Of a stretch of DNA of 64,000 nt, positions 30,050 to 40,300 are shown piece by piece; within the stretch, counting starts at the first letter, position 1, and each line of letters begins with the position of its first letter. The notes beneath the pieces are model-generated. The model was not told the DNA's origin, made no database searches, and saw only the letters and a list, made by a program, of their open reading frames with translations. A program made the translations under genes and the position numbers. The DNA lies in the NCBI RefSeq assembly GCF_900100755.1, contig NZ_FNCI01000004.1, positions 126,089-190,088 on the forward strand. The letters are read 5' to 3'. The stretch is from Onishia taeanensis. GTDB lineage: Bacteria > Pseudomonadota > Gammaproteobacteria > Pseudomonadales > Halomonadaceae.

Positions 30050-31138
30050 TCAGGTTTCCTGCTGTAGGGCAGCGAGCTGCTCGGCCTGATACTCGTGAAG
30101 CAAGGGTTCGATGATCTCGCCAAGCTCGCCGGTCATCACCTCGTTAAGCTTGTATAGGGTCAGATTGATGCGGTGATCGGTAACGCGCCCCTGGGGGAAA
30201 TTATAGGTACGAATACGCTCGCTGCGATCGCCGGAGCCCACCAGCGAGCGGCGCGTGTCGGCCTGCTCGCGCTGCTGATTCTCCAGCGCGCTCTGCTTGA
30301 GGCGCGCGGCCAGCAGCGACATGGCCTTGGCACGGTTCTTGTGCTGGCTACGTTCTTCCTGGCATTCGACCACCACGCCGCTGGGCAGGTGGGTGATGCG
30401 GATCGCCGAATCGGTGGTGTTGACGTGCTGGCCGCCGGCACCGCTGGAGCGGAAGGTATCGACGCGCAAATCGTTGCTGTTGATGTCGATATCGCCGACC
30501 TGGTCCGCCTCGGGCATTACCGCCACGGTGCAGGCCGAGGTATGAATACGCCCCTGAGACTCGGTGGCGGGTACCCGCTGCACCCGGTGGGCGCCGGATT
30601 CGAACTTGAGCCGGGCATAGACGCCGTCGCCCTTGATCCGCGAGATCAGTTCTTTATAGCCCCCCTGCTCGCCGTGACTGGCACTGACCACTTCGACTTT
30701 CCAGCCATGCTTCTCGGCATAGCGGGAATACATGCGAAATAGGTCGCCGGCAAACAGCGCGGCTTCATCACCGCCGGTGCCGGCACGGACCTCCAGATAG
30801 ACACTGCGACCGTCATCCGGGTCCTTGGGTACCAGCAGCCGCTTGAGCGACTCCTCGAGGGCCGCCAGTCGCTCCTGGCCTTCGGCCTGTTCAAGCTCGG
30901 CAAGCTCGCGCATCTCGGCGTCGCTATCCTCGAGCAGGGCCTGGGCGGCCTCGACATTGCCCTCGGTCTCGCGGAATTCCTGCCAGGTGGCCACCAACTC
31001 TTCGAGTTCGGCATACTCACGGGAATAGTCGCGGAAGCGCGGCTGGTCGGCGATAACGTCGGGCTCGGCCAGCAGGGCCGAAAGTTCCTCGAAACGCTCG
31101 GCAAAGGTATCCAGGCGCTGACGCAATGTGGCTTTCAT
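30050..31138 (-). CDS. prfA: Peptide chain release factor 1
   Basis: 362-residue class I release factor (360 in E. coli) recognising UAA and UAG. The GGQ motif is in [20 protein letters not shown]; the surrounding [20 protein letters not shown] is typical of RF1. The start [19 protein letters not shown] is the conserved one; the frame is open 27 codons upstream without similarity. Downstream of hemA by 25 bp and coupled to prmC, forming hemA-prfA-prmC. Confidence 0.97.
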   Translation of the reverse strand: MKATLRQRLDTFAERFEELSALLAEPDVIADQPRFRDYSREYAELEELVATWQEFRETEGNVEAAQALLEDSDAEMRELAELEQAEGQERLAALEESLKRLLVPKDPDDGRSVYLEVRAGTGGDEAALFAGDLFRMYSRYAEKHGWKVEVVSASHGEQGGYKELISRIKGDGVYARLKFESGAHRVQRVPATESQGRIHTSACTVAVMPEADQVGDIDINSNDLRVDTFRSSGAGGQHVNTTDSAIRITHLPSGVVVECQEERSQHKNRAKAMSLLAARLKQSALENQQREQADTRRSLVGSGDRSERIRTYNFPQGRVTDHRINLTLYKLNEVMTGELGEIIEPLLHEYQAEQLAALQQET

Positions 31139-31163
31139 GAAGGGTCCTGTAGTCTGGTGTCGA

Positions 31164-32438
31164 TCATCGAGGGTCCTGAGGGCCACGCTCGGCGTCGAAA
31201 AGCAGCGCCTCGGCGGCATCGATCAGATCCTGGCGCTCGGCTCCGGAGGCCTCGCGCAAGCCAAGGGTGGGAGCGTGCATGAGCTTGTTGGTCAGCTGAC
31301 GAGCCAGGCGTGCGACGACCTTCTGCGGATCATCACCGCGGCTCAATTGCGCCAGCGCCTGCTCCTCGGACTCGGCGCGCATCTGCTCGCCCTGCTGCCG
31401 ATAGCGGCGAATCAGGTCACCGGCGCCGCGCACTCGACGCTCGTGCTGCCAGCTACCGACACCGTGCTCGATCAGTACTTCGGCCTGGTCGGCCGCCACC
31501 TGGCGATGACGACGATTCTCTTCGATGACCTCCTGAAGGTCATCGACGGTGTAAAGGAAGACATCATCCAGTTCGCCGACCTGCGGCTCGATGTCACGGG
31601 GTACGGCAATATCGACCATGAACATCGGCCGGTGGCGACGCATCTTGATCGCCCGCTCGACCATGCCCTTGCCGAGAATCGGCAGCGGCGCCGCAGTAGA
31701 CGAGATGACGATGTCGGCACGGGCCAAGGCATCGGGAATCTCATTGAGAGACATCGCCTCGCCGCCGAAGGAGTCCGCCAACTGCGCGGCCCGCTCACGG
31801 GTGCGGTTGGCCACGATCAGGGTGCGCACCCCGGCCTCTTTCAGATGACGGGCGACCAGCTCGATGGTTTCACCCGCACCTATCAACAGCGCCGTGGAGC
31901 GCTTGAAGTCATCGAAGATGCGGCTGGCCATGCTGACCGCCGCATAGGCCACCGACACCGGGTTTTCACCGATGCCCGTCTCGGTGCGCACCTGCTTGGC
32001 GACCGCAAAGGTGTGCTGGAATAGCCGCTCGAGCTCACCGCCCAGCCCTTGGTGACTACGCGCCACCTGGTAGGCATCCTTGAGCTGGCCAAGGATCTGT
32101 GGCTCGCCGAGCACCATGGAGTCGAGCCCCACGGCGACACGCATCAGGTGGCGAGCGGCGTCGCCGTCTAAATAATGATAGGCCGCCGCCGACAGTTGCT
32201 CGACGCTGAGCGCATGGAAGCGACTCAGCCATTCGAGGATCGCCGCCTCGCCGTCACGCTCGATCACGCAATAGAGTTCGGTGCGATTGCAGGTCGACAG
32301 CAACGCAGCCTCATGCACCTCTTTCAGAGCGCCTAGTTCGGTCAGAGCTGCTTCCAGCTGCGCCGGGGTGAAAGCGACTTGCTCGCGCACCTCGACCGCC
32401 GCTGTCTTATGATTGATGCCAAGGGCCAAAAGCGTCAT
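31164..32438 (-). CDS. hemA: Glutamyl-tRNA reductase
   Basis: 424-residue first enzyme of the C5 pathway to 5-aminolevulinate and tetrapyrroles; it reduces Glu-tRNA(Glu) with NADPH. The catalytic Cys50 is in [12 protein letters not shown], followed by the [13 protein letters not shown] block, the Rossmann motif [16 protein letters not shown] and a helical dimerisation tail. The start [13 protein letters not shown] is conserved; seven residues of open frame upstream are ignored. It is divergent from the TPR lipoprotein gene, with about 230 bp between starts. Confidence 0.97.
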   Translation of the reverse strand: MTLLALGINHKTAAVEVREQVAFTPAQLEAALTELGALKEVHEAALLSTCNRTELYCVIERDGEAAILEWLSRFHALSVEQLSAAAYHYLDGDAARHLMRVAVGLDSMVLGEPQILGQLKDAYQVARSHQGLGGELERLFQHTFAVAKQVRTETGIGENPVSVAYAAVSMASRIFDDFKRSTALLIGAGETIELVARHLKEAGVRTLIVANRTRERAAQLADSFGGEAMSLNEIPDALARADIVISSTAAPLPILGKGMVERAIKMRRHRPMFMVDIAVPRDIEPQVGELDDVFLYTVDDLQEVIEENRRHRQVAADQAEVLIEHGVGSWQHERRVRGAGDLIRRYRQQGEQMRAESEEQALAQLSRGDDPQKVVARLARQLTNKLMHAPTLGLREASGAERQDLIDAAEALLFDAERGPQDPR

Positions 32439-32670
32439 GCAATCAGAGTCTTCGCTCAAGGGAGTGGGTGCGAATCACGGCGCGCGCCATGAGGCGCAGC
32501 AGGACAGCAGAAAAGCCTGCGTGAGACCTATATCAACGCCTGGAAAGTGGCCGCCGGATCGTCCGAAGGGGGTAATTCTATCACAGCCGACCCTTGGGAC
32601 ACGCCCCCATGGCTTTGCCCTTGCCCAGCAAGCCGTTATGCTGAACGCTGATTCCCTTGACGAGACGATC

Positions 32671-34443
32671 ATGCGCGCACGCCTGCTCAAGACGGCCCTC
32701 ATCACGGCGACCCTCGCGCTGCTTACGGCTTGCCAGGGCATGCCGATGACCCAGAGTGCCAACGACTCCGGTATTGACGACCCGATGCGGGGCGCGCCGC
32801 CGATTACCCAGGGCCTGGATGCTCAGGGGCTGCAGACCCTGCTGGTGGCAGAACTAGCCGGCCGTCGCGGTCAGTATGAGCGCGCCGCTCAAGGCTATCT
32901 CGACGCCGCCGAGCGCTATGATTCCGCCGCGCTAAGCGAGCGCGCCACCCTGGCGGCCCGCTTCAGCCAGCAGCCGGCGCTTTTCGAGACCGCCGCCCGC
33001 CGCTGGCATAAGCGCGCTCCCGACGCCGAAGCTCCGCTGCGCCTGCTGGCGAGCCTTGCCCAGCAGCGCGGTGACTGGCAGGCCGCCCTGGACTCTCGGC
33101 TGGCACTGGTCGCACAAGGCCATCCCGGGGAACTGGCAAGTTTTGCCGAACAGGCGCTGACTCAGGACGCTGACCCGCAGCCACTGGCCATTCGTCTGCG
33201 CCAGCATCTGCTAATAGCCGATAGTGATGCCCCCTACGCGTACGATGCGGTGCTGGCGACCGCCCTGCTCGAAGCCGCCAATGGCGAAGCCGCACAAGCC
33301 GATTCACGGCTAGCAGAGCTGGCCCTCACTCATCCCGAGCTCCCCGCGTTGTGGCTCACCCGCGCACGCATTGCCATGGAGCGCGGAAACCCGACGGCTG
33401 CGCGCCGCGCCGCCCAGCGTGGCCTGGACATCTCCCCCGACGACACTCGCTTTTTGCTGCTGCTGGCGCGAAGCGAGCTGGCACTAGGCCGAGTCGAGGC
33501 CGCGGAACGCCAGACCGATCGCATACTGACGCAACAGGGAGAGCAGCCGGAGCTGCGCGTGGGGCTGGCCCGCCTGTTCCTCGAAGCCGACCAACCCGCT
33601 CCGGCCCGCCGTCTGCTGCTACCGCTGATCGACGACGACACCACGCCTCCGGTGGCCTTCCTGCTGCTGGGCAGCATCGCCGAGCAGCAGGGCGAGATCG
33701 ACAACGCCCTGCTCTATTACCGCCAGGTGCCAGAGAGCGATCAGTTTCTCAGCTCCCGCCTGCAGGCGGCGCGCATGTTGATCGATGCCAACCGTCTGGC
33801 CGACGCGCTGGACTTCCTGCGACTCGAGCGGCTGCGCCATGATGACCAGGCCACCGATATCGTTTCCCTCGAGGTCGAGCTGCTTGATCAAGAGGGAGAG
33901 CGCGCCGCCGCCGATGACGTGCTCGCCGAGGCCCGCGCTCGCCATCCCGACGACAACGGCCTGCTATACATGCAGGCCATGCGCAAATTCAACGACGGTG
34001 ATCTGGAGGGCATGGAAGCCGACCTACGCGAGCTGATCGAGCGCCGCCCCGACAACGCCATGGCCTTGAACGCGCTCGGCTTTACCCTGGCCGACATGAC
34101 CACGCGTTTCGGTGAAGCCTATGAGTTGATCGAGCGGGCCCATCGTCTGGCGCCCGACAACCCGGCCATTCTCGATAGCCTGGGCTGGGTCCTGCACAAG
34201 CAGGGCGAGAACGCCCGTGCACTGCCCTATCTCGAGCAGGCCTTCGCGATGATGCCGGATCAGGAAATCGCCGCCCATCTCGCTGAGGTGCTCTGGTCAC
34301 TCGAGCGTAGCGCCGATGCGCGTCGCCTGGTCGAACGCAGTCTGGCTCGCTTCGAGGATCACCCCAAGCTCACCGAGCTGATACAGCGTATTCCCGCCCT
34401 GGCTCCTGAGGGCCTCGACGGAAATATCGACCCGCTACCCTGA
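32671..34443 (+). CDS. TPR-repeat outer-membrane lipoprotein
   Basis: 590-residue tetratricopeptide protein. A lipoprotein signal peptide ends in LLTAC with the modified cysteine at Cys21; Ala at -1 and residues QG after it suggest outer-membrane sorting. The remainder is made of TPR-like helical pairs, clearest in the last third (ALGFTLADMTTRFGEAYELIERA, LGWVLHKQGENARALPYLEQA). Pseudomonads have a similar TPR gene between hemA and lolB; its function is not established. The open frame reaches back to 32413 but the lipobox defines the start. It is 37 bp upstream of lolB and may form an operon with it. Confidence 0.85.
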   Translation: MRARLLKTALITATLALLTACQGMPMTQSANDSGIDDPMRGAPPITQGLDAQGLQTLLVAELAGRRGQYERAAQGYLDAAERYDSAALSERATLAARFSQQPALFETAARRWHKRAPDAEAPLRLLASLAQQRGDWQAALDSRLALVAQGHPGELASFAEQALTQDADPQPLAIRLRQHLLIADSDAPYAYDAVLATALLEAANGEAAQADSRLAELALTHPELPALWLTRARIAMERGNPTAARRAAQRGLDISPDDTRFLLLLARSELALGRVEAAERQTDRILTQQGEQPELRVGLARLFLEADQPAPARRLLLPLIDDDTTPPVAFLLLGSIAEQQGEIDNALLYYRQVPESDQFLSSRLQAARMLIDANRLADALDFLRLERLRHDDQATDIVSLEVELLDQEGERAAADDVLAEARARHPDDNGLLYMQAMRKFNDGDLEGMEADLRELIERRPDNAMALNALGFTLADMTTRFGEAYELIERAHRLAPDNPAILDSLGWVLHKQGENARALPYLEQAFAMMPDQEIAAHLAEVLWSLERSADARRLVERSLARFEDHPKLTELIQRIPALAPEGLDGNIDPLP

Positions 34444-34480
34444 CCGACATTCTTGACCGCCCCTTGAACGAGAGCCCCCG

Positions 34481-35077
34481 ATGACTCGACGCTTCGTCCT
34501 TTTGATCGCCCTGGCCCTACTGGCCGGCTGCGCCACCCGTGGCCCCGTCACCAGCGACAGTGCCGAGCGCGGCCCCTGGCAGGACCAGGTCACTCGCGTG
34601 CAGGCGCTGACCAGCTGGACGCTGGCCGGCAAGGTGGGGCTGAAGACCGCCGATGAAAGCACTAGCGCCAATTTGGACTGGCGTCATACGCCCAACTATT
34701 ATCGACTGCTGATCAGCGGCCCCTTCGGAGCCGGCCGCAGCACCCTCGAGGGCACCGCTGAAAAGGTAACGCTGACCACCGGCGAAGGCCGCGTGAGTGC
34801 CGTAAGCGCCGAAGCGCTGCTTGACCAGCAGTTGGGCTGGTCGCTGCCGGTGTCATCGCTGGATCACTGGATTCGCGGCCTGCCGGCACCAAGCGATGCC
34901 TTTGAGCGTGAAACCGATGCCCTGGGCTACCCCTCCCAGATTCGCCAGGACGGCTGGACCATCGACTACTCGGACTGGATGCCAGCCGATGGACTATGGC
35001 TGCCACGCAAACTGAAGATGCAGCGCCCCGGCATCGAAGCCATCCTGATCATCAACGACTGGCAGCCGGAGGCCTAG
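34481..35077 (+). CDS. lolB: Outer-membrane lipoprotein localisation receptor LolB
   Basis: 198-residue lipoprotein with lipobox LLAGC (Cys17). It accepts lipoproteins from LolA and inserts them in the outer membrane. The mature core shows the LolB pattern: LTSWTLAGKVGLK, SANLDWRHTPNYYRLLISGPFG and DGWTIDYSDW. Length is near the E. coli protein (207). It is separated from ispE by one base, the conserved lolB-ispE pairing. Confidence 0.94.
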   Translation: MTRRFVLLIALALLAGCATRGPVTSDSAERGPWQDQVTRVQALTSWTLAGKVGLKTADESTSANLDWRHTPNYYRLLISGPFGAGRSTLEGTAEKVTLTTGEGRVSAVSAEALLDQQLGWSLPVSSLDHWIRGLPAPSDAFERETDALGYPSQIRQDGWTIDYSDWMPADGLWLPRKLKMQRPGIEAILIINDWQPEA

Positions 35078-35078
35078 G

Positions 35079-35966
35079 ATGACTGAGGCAGGGACATCAG
35101 GGGCGGCCATTCGCCTCTCTCAGGACACGCTCAGCCTGCCGGCCCCCGCCAAGCTCAACCGCATGCTGCATATCACCGGGCGCCGCGCCGACGGCTATCA
35201 TGAGCTGCAGACCCTCTTCCAGTTCCTGGATATTGGCGACACGCTGCATTTCACGCCTCGCGACGATGACGCCATTCAGCTGACACCGACGCTTGCCGGC
35301 GTGCCCGCCGAGGACAATCTGGTGGTGCGCGCCGCCCGGCTACTGCAAGCCGAGACGGGCTGTCGCCGCGGTGTCGATATCCATTTGGAAAAATGCCTGC
35401 CGATGGGCGGAGGCCTTGGCGGCGGAAGCTCCAATGCCGCGACCACCCTACTCGCCCTGAACCGACTCTGGGCGCTCGACCTCGACGAGGAGCGACTGGC
35501 CACCCTTGGCCTGAGCCTCGGTGCCGATGTGCCCGTTTTCGTGCGGGGCCATGCTGCCTGGGCCGAAGGCGTCGGCGAACGCCTGACGCCGGTCACCCTG
35601 GATACCCCCTACTTCGTGGTGATTCACCCCGGCGTATCGGTCGCCACGGCACGGGTCTTCCAAGCGCCTGAATTGACACGCGACACTGCGCCCATTAGAC
35701 TTTCGCGCGCACTTGAGGGGGGCGCGTCGTGCTGGAAAAACGACTGCGAGACCACGGTTCGCAGGCTTTATCCGCAGGTCGATGAGGCCATCAACTGGTT
35801 GGCCCAGCGGGCGCCGACCATGCTGACCGGCACCGGCGCTTGTCTGTTCGGGCGTTTGACGAACGTCGAAGAGGCCGCTAGGATAGCGCGCCAAGTCGAC
35901 CCACGCTGGCACGCTTTTACGGCGCGAGGCGTGAACATCTCCCCTCTGCATAAGGCTCTGGGGTGA
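35079..35966 (+). CDS. ispE: 4-diphosphocytidyl-2-C-methyl-D-erythritol kinase
   Basis: 295-residue GHMP kinase of the MEP isoprenoid pathway. The substrate motif LPAPAKLNRMLHITGRRADGYHEL and the GHMP ATP loop LPMGGGLGGGSSNAATTLL are present, as is the C-terminal LTGTGACLFG motif. About 15 extra polar residues precede the conserved start. It is coupled to lolB and followed by tRNA(Gln), as in many gammaproteobacteria. Confidence 0.95.
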   Translation: MTEAGTSGAAIRLSQDTLSLPAPAKLNRMLHITGRRADGYHELQTLFQFLDIGDTLHFTPRDDDAIQLTPTLAGVPAEDNLVVRAARLLQAETGCRRGVDIHLEKCLPMGGGLGGGSSNAATTLLALNRLWALDLDEERLATLGLSLGADVPVFVRGHAAWAEGVGERLTPVTLDTPYFVVIHPGVSVATARVFQAPELTRDTAPIRLSRALEGGASCWKNDCETTVRRLYPQVDEAINWLAQRAPTMLTGTGACLFGRLTNVEEAARIARQVDPRWHAFTARGVNISPLHKALG

Positions 35967-36057
35967 GGCAATCAGCCTAGATTGCCCGCACGACGGCTGT
36001 TGTTCCCAGGCATTGATCTTGGGCAAGAGTGCAAGCTGAGTCGACAGGCAAGGTTAC

Positions 36058-36132
36058 TGGGGTATAGCCAAGTGGTAAGGCACCGGTTTCTGGTACCGGC
36101 ATTCGCAGGTTCGAGTCCTGCTACCCCAGCCA
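36058..36132 (+). tRNA. tRNA-Gln (anticodon CTG)
   Basis: 75 nt with an encoded CCA. Acceptor arms TGGGGTA and TACCCCA pair, the D arm is GCCAAGTGGTAAGGC, the anticodon stem CCGGT/ACCGG encloses loop TTCTGGT (anticodon CTG), and the T arm carries TTCGAGTCC. Near identity with E. coli glnV supports the identity. It lies between ispE and prs. Confidence 0.97.
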
Positions 36133-36201
36133 TTCCCTCCCGAGTCGACCGCCCGTCAACATCCCTCATAGAGATTCCCAAGACTCCAAAGGTGGCTGCG
36201 C

Positions 36202-37143
36202 GTGTCTAAATTGATGGTTTTCGCCGGGAACGCCAATCCCGAACTTGCCCGCAAGATTGCCGAAGGACTCGACAATCGCCTCGGCCATGCCACGGTAGGC
36301 CAGTTCAGCGACGGCGAAATCGCAGTCGAAATCAACGAGAACGTTCGTGGCAAGGACGTCTTCGTGCTGCAGTCCACCTGCGCGCCCACCAACGACAACA
36401 TCATGGAACTGGTCCTGATGATTGATGCGTTGCGTCGCGCCTCTGCCGCCCGCATCACGGCGGTGGTGCCCTACTTCGGCTACGCTCGCCAAGACCGCCG
36501 CGTCCGCTCGGCCCGCGTCCCCATCTCAGCCAAGATCGTCGCCGACATGATGGTCAAGGCCGGCGTTGACCGGGTGATGACCATGGACCTGCACGCCGAC
36601 CAGATTCAGGGCTTCTTCGACGTGCCCGTCGACAACGTCTACGGCTCACCGATCCTGCTCGACGATATCGAACGCCAGAACTACGAAGACCTGGTCGTGG
36701 TCTCGCCGGACGTGGGCGGCGTGGTTCGCGCCCGCGCCATTGCCAAGCAGCTCAATGCCGATCTCGCCATCATCGACAAGCGTCGCCCCCAGGCCAACCA
36801 GGCCCAGGTGATGCACATCATCGGCGAGATCCAAGATCGCACCTGCGTGGTGGTGGACGACATGATCGATACCGCCGGCACCCTGTGCAAGGCCGGTGAA
36901 GCGCTCAAGGATCATGGCGCACGCCGCGTGGTGGCCTACGCCACTCACCCGATCCTGTCCGGCCCGGCGGTCGACAACATCACCGGTTCGGTACTCGACG
37001 AGGTCGTGGTGGCCGATACCATCCCGCTGTCCGAATCAGCACGCCGCAGCGGCAAGATCCGCCAGCTGTCGGTGGCCGGCCTGATCGCCGAGGCGATCCG
37101 CCGTGTCAGCAACGAAGAATCCGTCAGCGCGATGTTCCACTGA
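36202..37143 (+). CDS. prs: Ribose-phosphate pyrophosphokinase
   Basis: 313-residue PRPP synthase supplying PRPP for purine, pyrimidine, His, Trp and NAD synthesis. Hallmarks are [34 protein letters not shown] and the PRPP-binding [16 protein letters not shown]. The start is a GTG at 36202, giving the usual [15 protein letters not shown] opening; an internal ATG at 36214 would remove conserved residues. It follows tRNA(Gln) by 69 bp. Confidence 0.97.
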   Translation: MSKLMVFAGNANPELARKIAEGLDNRLGHATVGQFSDGEIAVEINENVRGKDVFVLQSTCAPTNDNIMELVLMIDALRRASAARITAVVPYFGYARQDRRVRSARVPISAKIVADMMVKAGVDRVMTMDLHADQIQGFFDVPVDNVYGSPILLDDIERQNYEDLVVVSPDVGGVVRARAIAKQLNADLAIIDKRRPQANQAQVMHIIGEIQDRTCVVVDDMIDTAGTLCKAGEALKDHGARRVVAYATHPILSGPAVDNITGSVLDEVVVADTIPLSESARRSGKIRQLSVAGLIAEAIRRVSNEESVSAMFH

Positions 37144-37266
37144 CGCCCTGCTAAGGGGCATAGGGAATATCGCGCAGGATACGCGCGCCGTCAGGCGCTC
37201 TTGGAAACGTCAACGCTTGGTCGCGGGCTTGGCGTTCTCCTCATCAAACCACTGAGGTTTCATTCA

Positions 37267-37929
37267 ATGTCCGATTTCAATCTTAATGCCAGCGTTCGCC
37301 ACGACCTGGGGAAAGGTGCGAGCCGCCGCCTGCGTCGTGCGGACCTCTCCATTCCGGCGATCATCTACGGCGGTGAGACGGCTCCCAAGTCCATCGCTAT
37401 CGACAAGGCCCCGTTCTACAAGGCCATCGAAGATGAGTCCTTCTTCTCCTCTGTGATCACACTGGACGTCGAAGGCAAGAAGGAGCAGGTCGTGGTACGC
37501 GACCTGCAGCGTCACCCCTTCAAGCCGCTGGTGACTCACGCCGACTTCCTGCGCGTCGACGCTACCCACGAGCTGACCCTGCACATCCCGCTGCACGTGG
37601 TCGGTGAAGACGCGAGCAAGGCGATCAAGGAAGAGGACGGCGAGCTGCACCAGCTGGCGTCCGACGTCGAGATCAGCTGCCTGCCGAAGGATCTCCCCGA
37701 GTATCTGGAAGTGGATATCAGCAACCTTGAGCTGGGCACCACCCTGCACCTGTCTGACCTGACCGTACCGGCGGGCGTGACCCTGGTCGCACTGACTCAC
37801 GGCGAAGATCACGACAACGCCGTCCTCAGCGTGACCAAGGCCAAGGTTCGTGACGAGGAAAGCGAAGAAGGCGAAGAAGCCGAAGCACCGGCTGATAAGC
37901 CGGCTGAAGACGAAGGCGACGCCGAGTAA
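37267..37929 (+). CDS. rplY: 50S ribosomal protein L25, long CTC form
   Basis: 220-residue general stress (CTC) form of L25: an N-terminal 5S rRNA-binding L25 domain ([26 protein letters not shown]) followed by the TL5 beta domain and an acidic, Glu-rich tail of about 30 residues. The enterobacterial L25 is only the first domain (94 residues). The start at 37267 follows the family; the open frame to 37201 is not used. It is 123 bp after prs and followed by a strong terminator. Confidence 0.94.
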   Translation: MSDFNLNASVRHDLGKGASRRLRRADLSIPAIIYGGETAPKSIAIDKAPFYKAIEDESFFSSVITLDVEGKKEQVVVRDLQRHPFKPLVTHADFLRVDATHELTLHIPLHVVGEDASKAIKEEDGELHQLASDVEISCLPKDLPEYLEVDISNLELGTTLHLSDLTVPAGVTLVALTHGEDHDNAVLSVTKAKVRDEESEEGEEAEAPADKPAEDEGDAE

Positions 37930-37980
37930 TCGGCAGCGCCTGCGGGCATGTCGGCCAGCCGTCATGCCCGTTATCTTCTG

Positions 37981-38012
37981 AAAATCAAGCGCCTCGGCGC
38001 TTGATTTTTTTT
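37981..38012 (+). terminator. Rho-independent terminator after rplY
   Basis: AAAATCAAGCGCC and GGCGCTTGATTTT form a near-perfect stem with a minimal TC turn (effectively a CTCG loop), ending in eight T residues. It lies 51 bp after the rplY stop. The A-rich left flank makes it potentially bidirectional. Confidence 0.93.
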
Positions 38013-38083
38013 GCCTGTCCCAAGCCTCGCCACCCACCTCGGCTTTTTACCCACGAGCGTCTAACACACGTGAGGACACCGGC

Positions 38084-38668
38084 ATGAGTCAGATAAAAGC
38101 GATTATCGGCCTTGGCAACCCGGGTGCCGACTACGACGCCACCCGGCACAATGCCGGCGCCTGGCTGGTGGAGTCCCTGGCACGCGATCATCACGCTGCC
38201 CTGCGCCCAGAGCGCAAGTTCCTGGGCCTCTATGCCAAGATCACCCTGGCCGGCCAGGACCTGCACCTCTTGTACCCGCAGACCTTCATGAACAAGAGCG
38301 GCGGCTCCGTGGCGGCCCTGGCCAAATTCTTCAAGCTTGCACCCGAAGAGCTACTGGTCGCCCACGACGAGCTCGATATCGCCCCCGGCACGGCACGCTA
38401 CAAGCAAGGCGGTGGACACGGCGGCCATAACGGCCTGCGCGATATCATCGCCGCCCTTGGCAACGCCAAGGACTTCCACCGGCTGCGTATCGGCATCGGC
38501 CATCCCGGCGAAGCCCGCCAGGTGGTGAACTATGTGCTGGGTCGCCCCGGCAAGGCCGAGCGCACCGCCATCGATGCCGCTCTGGACGAAGTCGAACGCA
38601 CCCTGCCGGATGCCGTCGCCGGCGACTGGGCCAAGGCCATGAACCGCCTGCACAGCTTCAAGGCGTAA
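38084..38668 (+). CDS. pth: Peptidyl-tRNA hydrolase
   Basis: 194-residue enzyme that frees tRNA from peptidyl-tRNA dropped from stalled ribosomes. The catalytic His22 lies in [15 protein letters not shown], with Asn12 and the FMNKSG and [12 protein letters not shown] motifs conserved. Length equals E. coli Pth (194). The rplY-pth-ychF order is conserved in gammaproteobacteria. Start ATG preceded by a TGAGGA-like site. Confidence 0.97.
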   Translation: MSQIKAIIGLGNPGADYDATRHNAGAWLVESLARDHHAALRPERKFLGLYAKITLAGQDLHLLYPQTFMNKSGGSVAALAKFFKLAPEELLVAHDELDIAPGTARYKQGGGHGGHNGLRDIIAALGNAKDFHRLRIGIGHPGEARQVVNYVLGRPGKAERTAIDAALDEVERTLPDAVAGDWAKAMNRLHSFKA

Positions 38669-38672
38669 GAGA

Positions 38673-38785
38673 GAAGACGGAAGGGATAAGAGCGCGGCTG
38701 CGCCGCTGGAAGAAGGAAGACAGGCACTCCATGGCTGGATAGAGGCCCGCCGAGAGCCTCTTCCTTCTTCCCTCTTCCGACTTCC
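38673..38785. repeat. GGAAG-rich intergenic palindrome between pth and ychF
   Basis: An exact 13-bp inverted repeat GGAAGAAGGAAGA (38708-38720) / TCTTCCTTCTTCC (38759-38771) with a 38-bp spacer. An outer, imperfect purine/pyrimidine pair (GAAGACGGAAGGG near 38673; its complement-like CCTCTTCCGACTTC near 38771) extends the structure. The composition is unlike the flanking genes. It could be a dispersed REP- or MITE-like element; only one copy is in this window. Confidence 0.6.
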
Positions 38786-38864
38786 CCCTTCTGGCTCGCG
38801 CCGAAGGCGTCCCGTAGAATACAGGCCAATCACCATCATCGAACACTCTTTCCAGGAAGATCCC

Positions 38865-39956
38865 ATGGGTTTCAACTGCGGTATCGTCGGCCTGCCCAAT
38901 GTCGGCAAGTCCACTCTTTTCAATGCCCTGACCAAGTCGGGTATCGACGCCGAAAACTTCCCCTTCTGCACCATCGAGCCCAACGTCGGCATCGTGCCGA
39001 TGCCGGACCCGCGCCTCGACAAGCTGGCCGAAATCGTCAAGCCCCAGAAGACCCTGCCCACCACCATGGAGTTCGTCGATATCGCCGGCCTCGTCGCTGG
39101 CGCCTCCAAGGGTGAGGGCCTGGGCAACAAGTTCCTGGCCAACATCCGCGAGACCGACGCCATCGCACACGTGGTGCGCTGCTTCGATAACGACAACGTC
39201 ATCCATGTCGCCAACCAGGTCGATCCCGAAGCGGACATCGAGATCATCAACATGGAGCTCGCCCTGGCCGACCTGGATACCGTGGATCGCGCCATTCAGC
39301 GCCTGGTGCGCGTCGCCAAGGGCGGCGACAAGGAAGCCATCGCCACCAAGGCGATTCTCGAACGCATCCAGCCTCACCTGGCCGAAGGCCAGCCGCTGCG
39401 CAGCTTCGGCCTGGATGCCGATGAACAGCAGCAGTTGAAGAGCTTCGGCTTTCTGACCCTTAAGCCGACCATGTACATCGCCAACGTCAACGACGATGGC
39501 TTCGAGAATAATCCTTACCTGGACAAGGTCCGCGAGATCGCCGCCGCCGAAGGCGCCATGGTGGTACCGGTATGCAACCAGATCGAGGCCGAAATCGCCG
39601 AGCTCGAGGACGAGGAGCGCGCCATGTTCCTCGACGAACTGGGGATGGACGAGCCGGGCCTTGATCGCGTGATCCGTGCCGGCTACGAGCTCTTGGGTCT
39701 GCAGACCTACTTCACCGCCGGGGTCAAGGAAGTCCGCGCCTGGACCGTCAAAGTCGGCGCCACGGCACCCGAAGGCGCCGGCGTGATCCACACCGACTTC
39801 CAGAAAGGCTTCATTCGCGCCGAAGTGGTCGCCTATGACGATTTCGTGTCACTGGGAGGCGAGCAGGCCGCCAAGGATGCCGGCAAGTGGCGCCTGGAAG
39901 GCAAGGACTACATTCTCAAGGACGGCGACGTGGTGCACTTCCGCTTCAACGTCTAA
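38865..39956 (+). CDS. ychF: Redox-regulated ATPase YchF (Obg-like)
   Basis: 363-residue P-loop protein of the Obg family that prefers ATP. G1 GLPNVGKST is at residues 9-17, followed by switch II motif [20 protein letters not shown] and the altered G4, with a C-terminal TGS domain ([19 protein letters not shown]). It binds ribosomes and is linked to catalase control and stress. It is 196 bp from pth because of the palindrome noted there. No clear terminator follows before tRNA(Met). Confidence 0.97.
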   Translation: MGFNCGIVGLPNVGKSTLFNALTKSGIDAENFPFCTIEPNVGIVPMPDPRLDKLAEIVKPQKTLPTTMEFVDIAGLVAGASKGEGLGNKFLANIRETDAIAHVVRCFDNDNVIHVANQVDPEADIEIINMELALADLDTVDRAIQRLVRVAKGGDKEAIATKAILERIQPHLAEGQPLRSFGLDADEQQQLKSFGFLTLKPTMYIANVNDDGFENNPYLDKVREIAAAEGAMVVPVCNQIEAEIAELEDEERAMFLDELGMDEPGLDRVIRAGYELLGLQTYFTAGVKEVRAWTVKVGATAPEGAGVIHTDFQKGFIRAEVVAYDDFVSLGGEQAAKDAGKWRLEGKDYILKDGDVVHFRFNV

Positions 39957-40040
39957 GCAGTTGATGCCTCACCGCTAGCCCAAGCGACGGGGTCTCCGCT
40001 CAAAGGCGATGAAAAAAGCCGGTGTATCATGCCCTTATGG

Positions 40041-40069
40041 TTGACGAAGCACAGGCTCTTGAGTAGTAT
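40041..40069 (+). promoter_or_regulatory. Sigma-70 promoter of tRNA-Met
   Basis: TTGACG, 17 bp, TAGTAT: a near-consensus -35/-10 pair. The -10 ends 11 bp before the mature tRNA, so transcription would begin close to the tRNA 5' end. Confidence 0.75.
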
Positions 40070-40080
40070 TCATCGCCGTT

Positions 40081-40157
40081 GGCTACATAGCTCAGCTGGT
40101 TAGAGCACATCACTCATAATGATGGGGTCCCCTGTTCAAATCAGGGTGTAGCCACCA
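40081..40157 (+). tRNA. tRNA-Met (anticodon CAT, elongator type)
   Basis: 77 nt with encoded CCA. GGCTACA/TGTAGCC acceptor stem, D arm GCTCAGCTGGTTAGAGC, anticodon stem CATCA/TGATG with loop CTCATAA, and T arm CCCTGTTCAAATCAGGG. The first base pair is G-C and three consecutive G-C pairs in the anticodon stem are absent, so it is the elongator rather than the initiator. It has its own promoter and terminator, a monocistronic tRNA unit. Confidence 0.96.
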
Positions 40158-40164
40158 AAATCCG

Positions 40165-40203
40165 AAAAACGCCCGAACGGCCAGCCGTTCGGGCGTTTTT
40201 TTT
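40165..40203 (+). terminator. Rho-independent terminator after tRNA-Met
   Basis: ACGCCCGAACGGC / GCCGTTCGGGCGT, a 13-bp perfect stem with a very short CA turn, followed by eight T residues and preceded by five A residues. Confidence 0.95.
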
Positions 40204-40300
40204 GACCCCTTCAGCCATACGTGACATCAATAGCGCTTAGCCCTGCATGCGCGCCCGCCACGAGTTCGGGCCATAGTGCGAGTCAATACGAAGGATTGTG

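Noticed and set aside
38658-39791. 377-codon open frame opposite ychF
   Set aside because: Shadow of ychF; the frame crosses the intergenic palindrome and has no recognisable domain.
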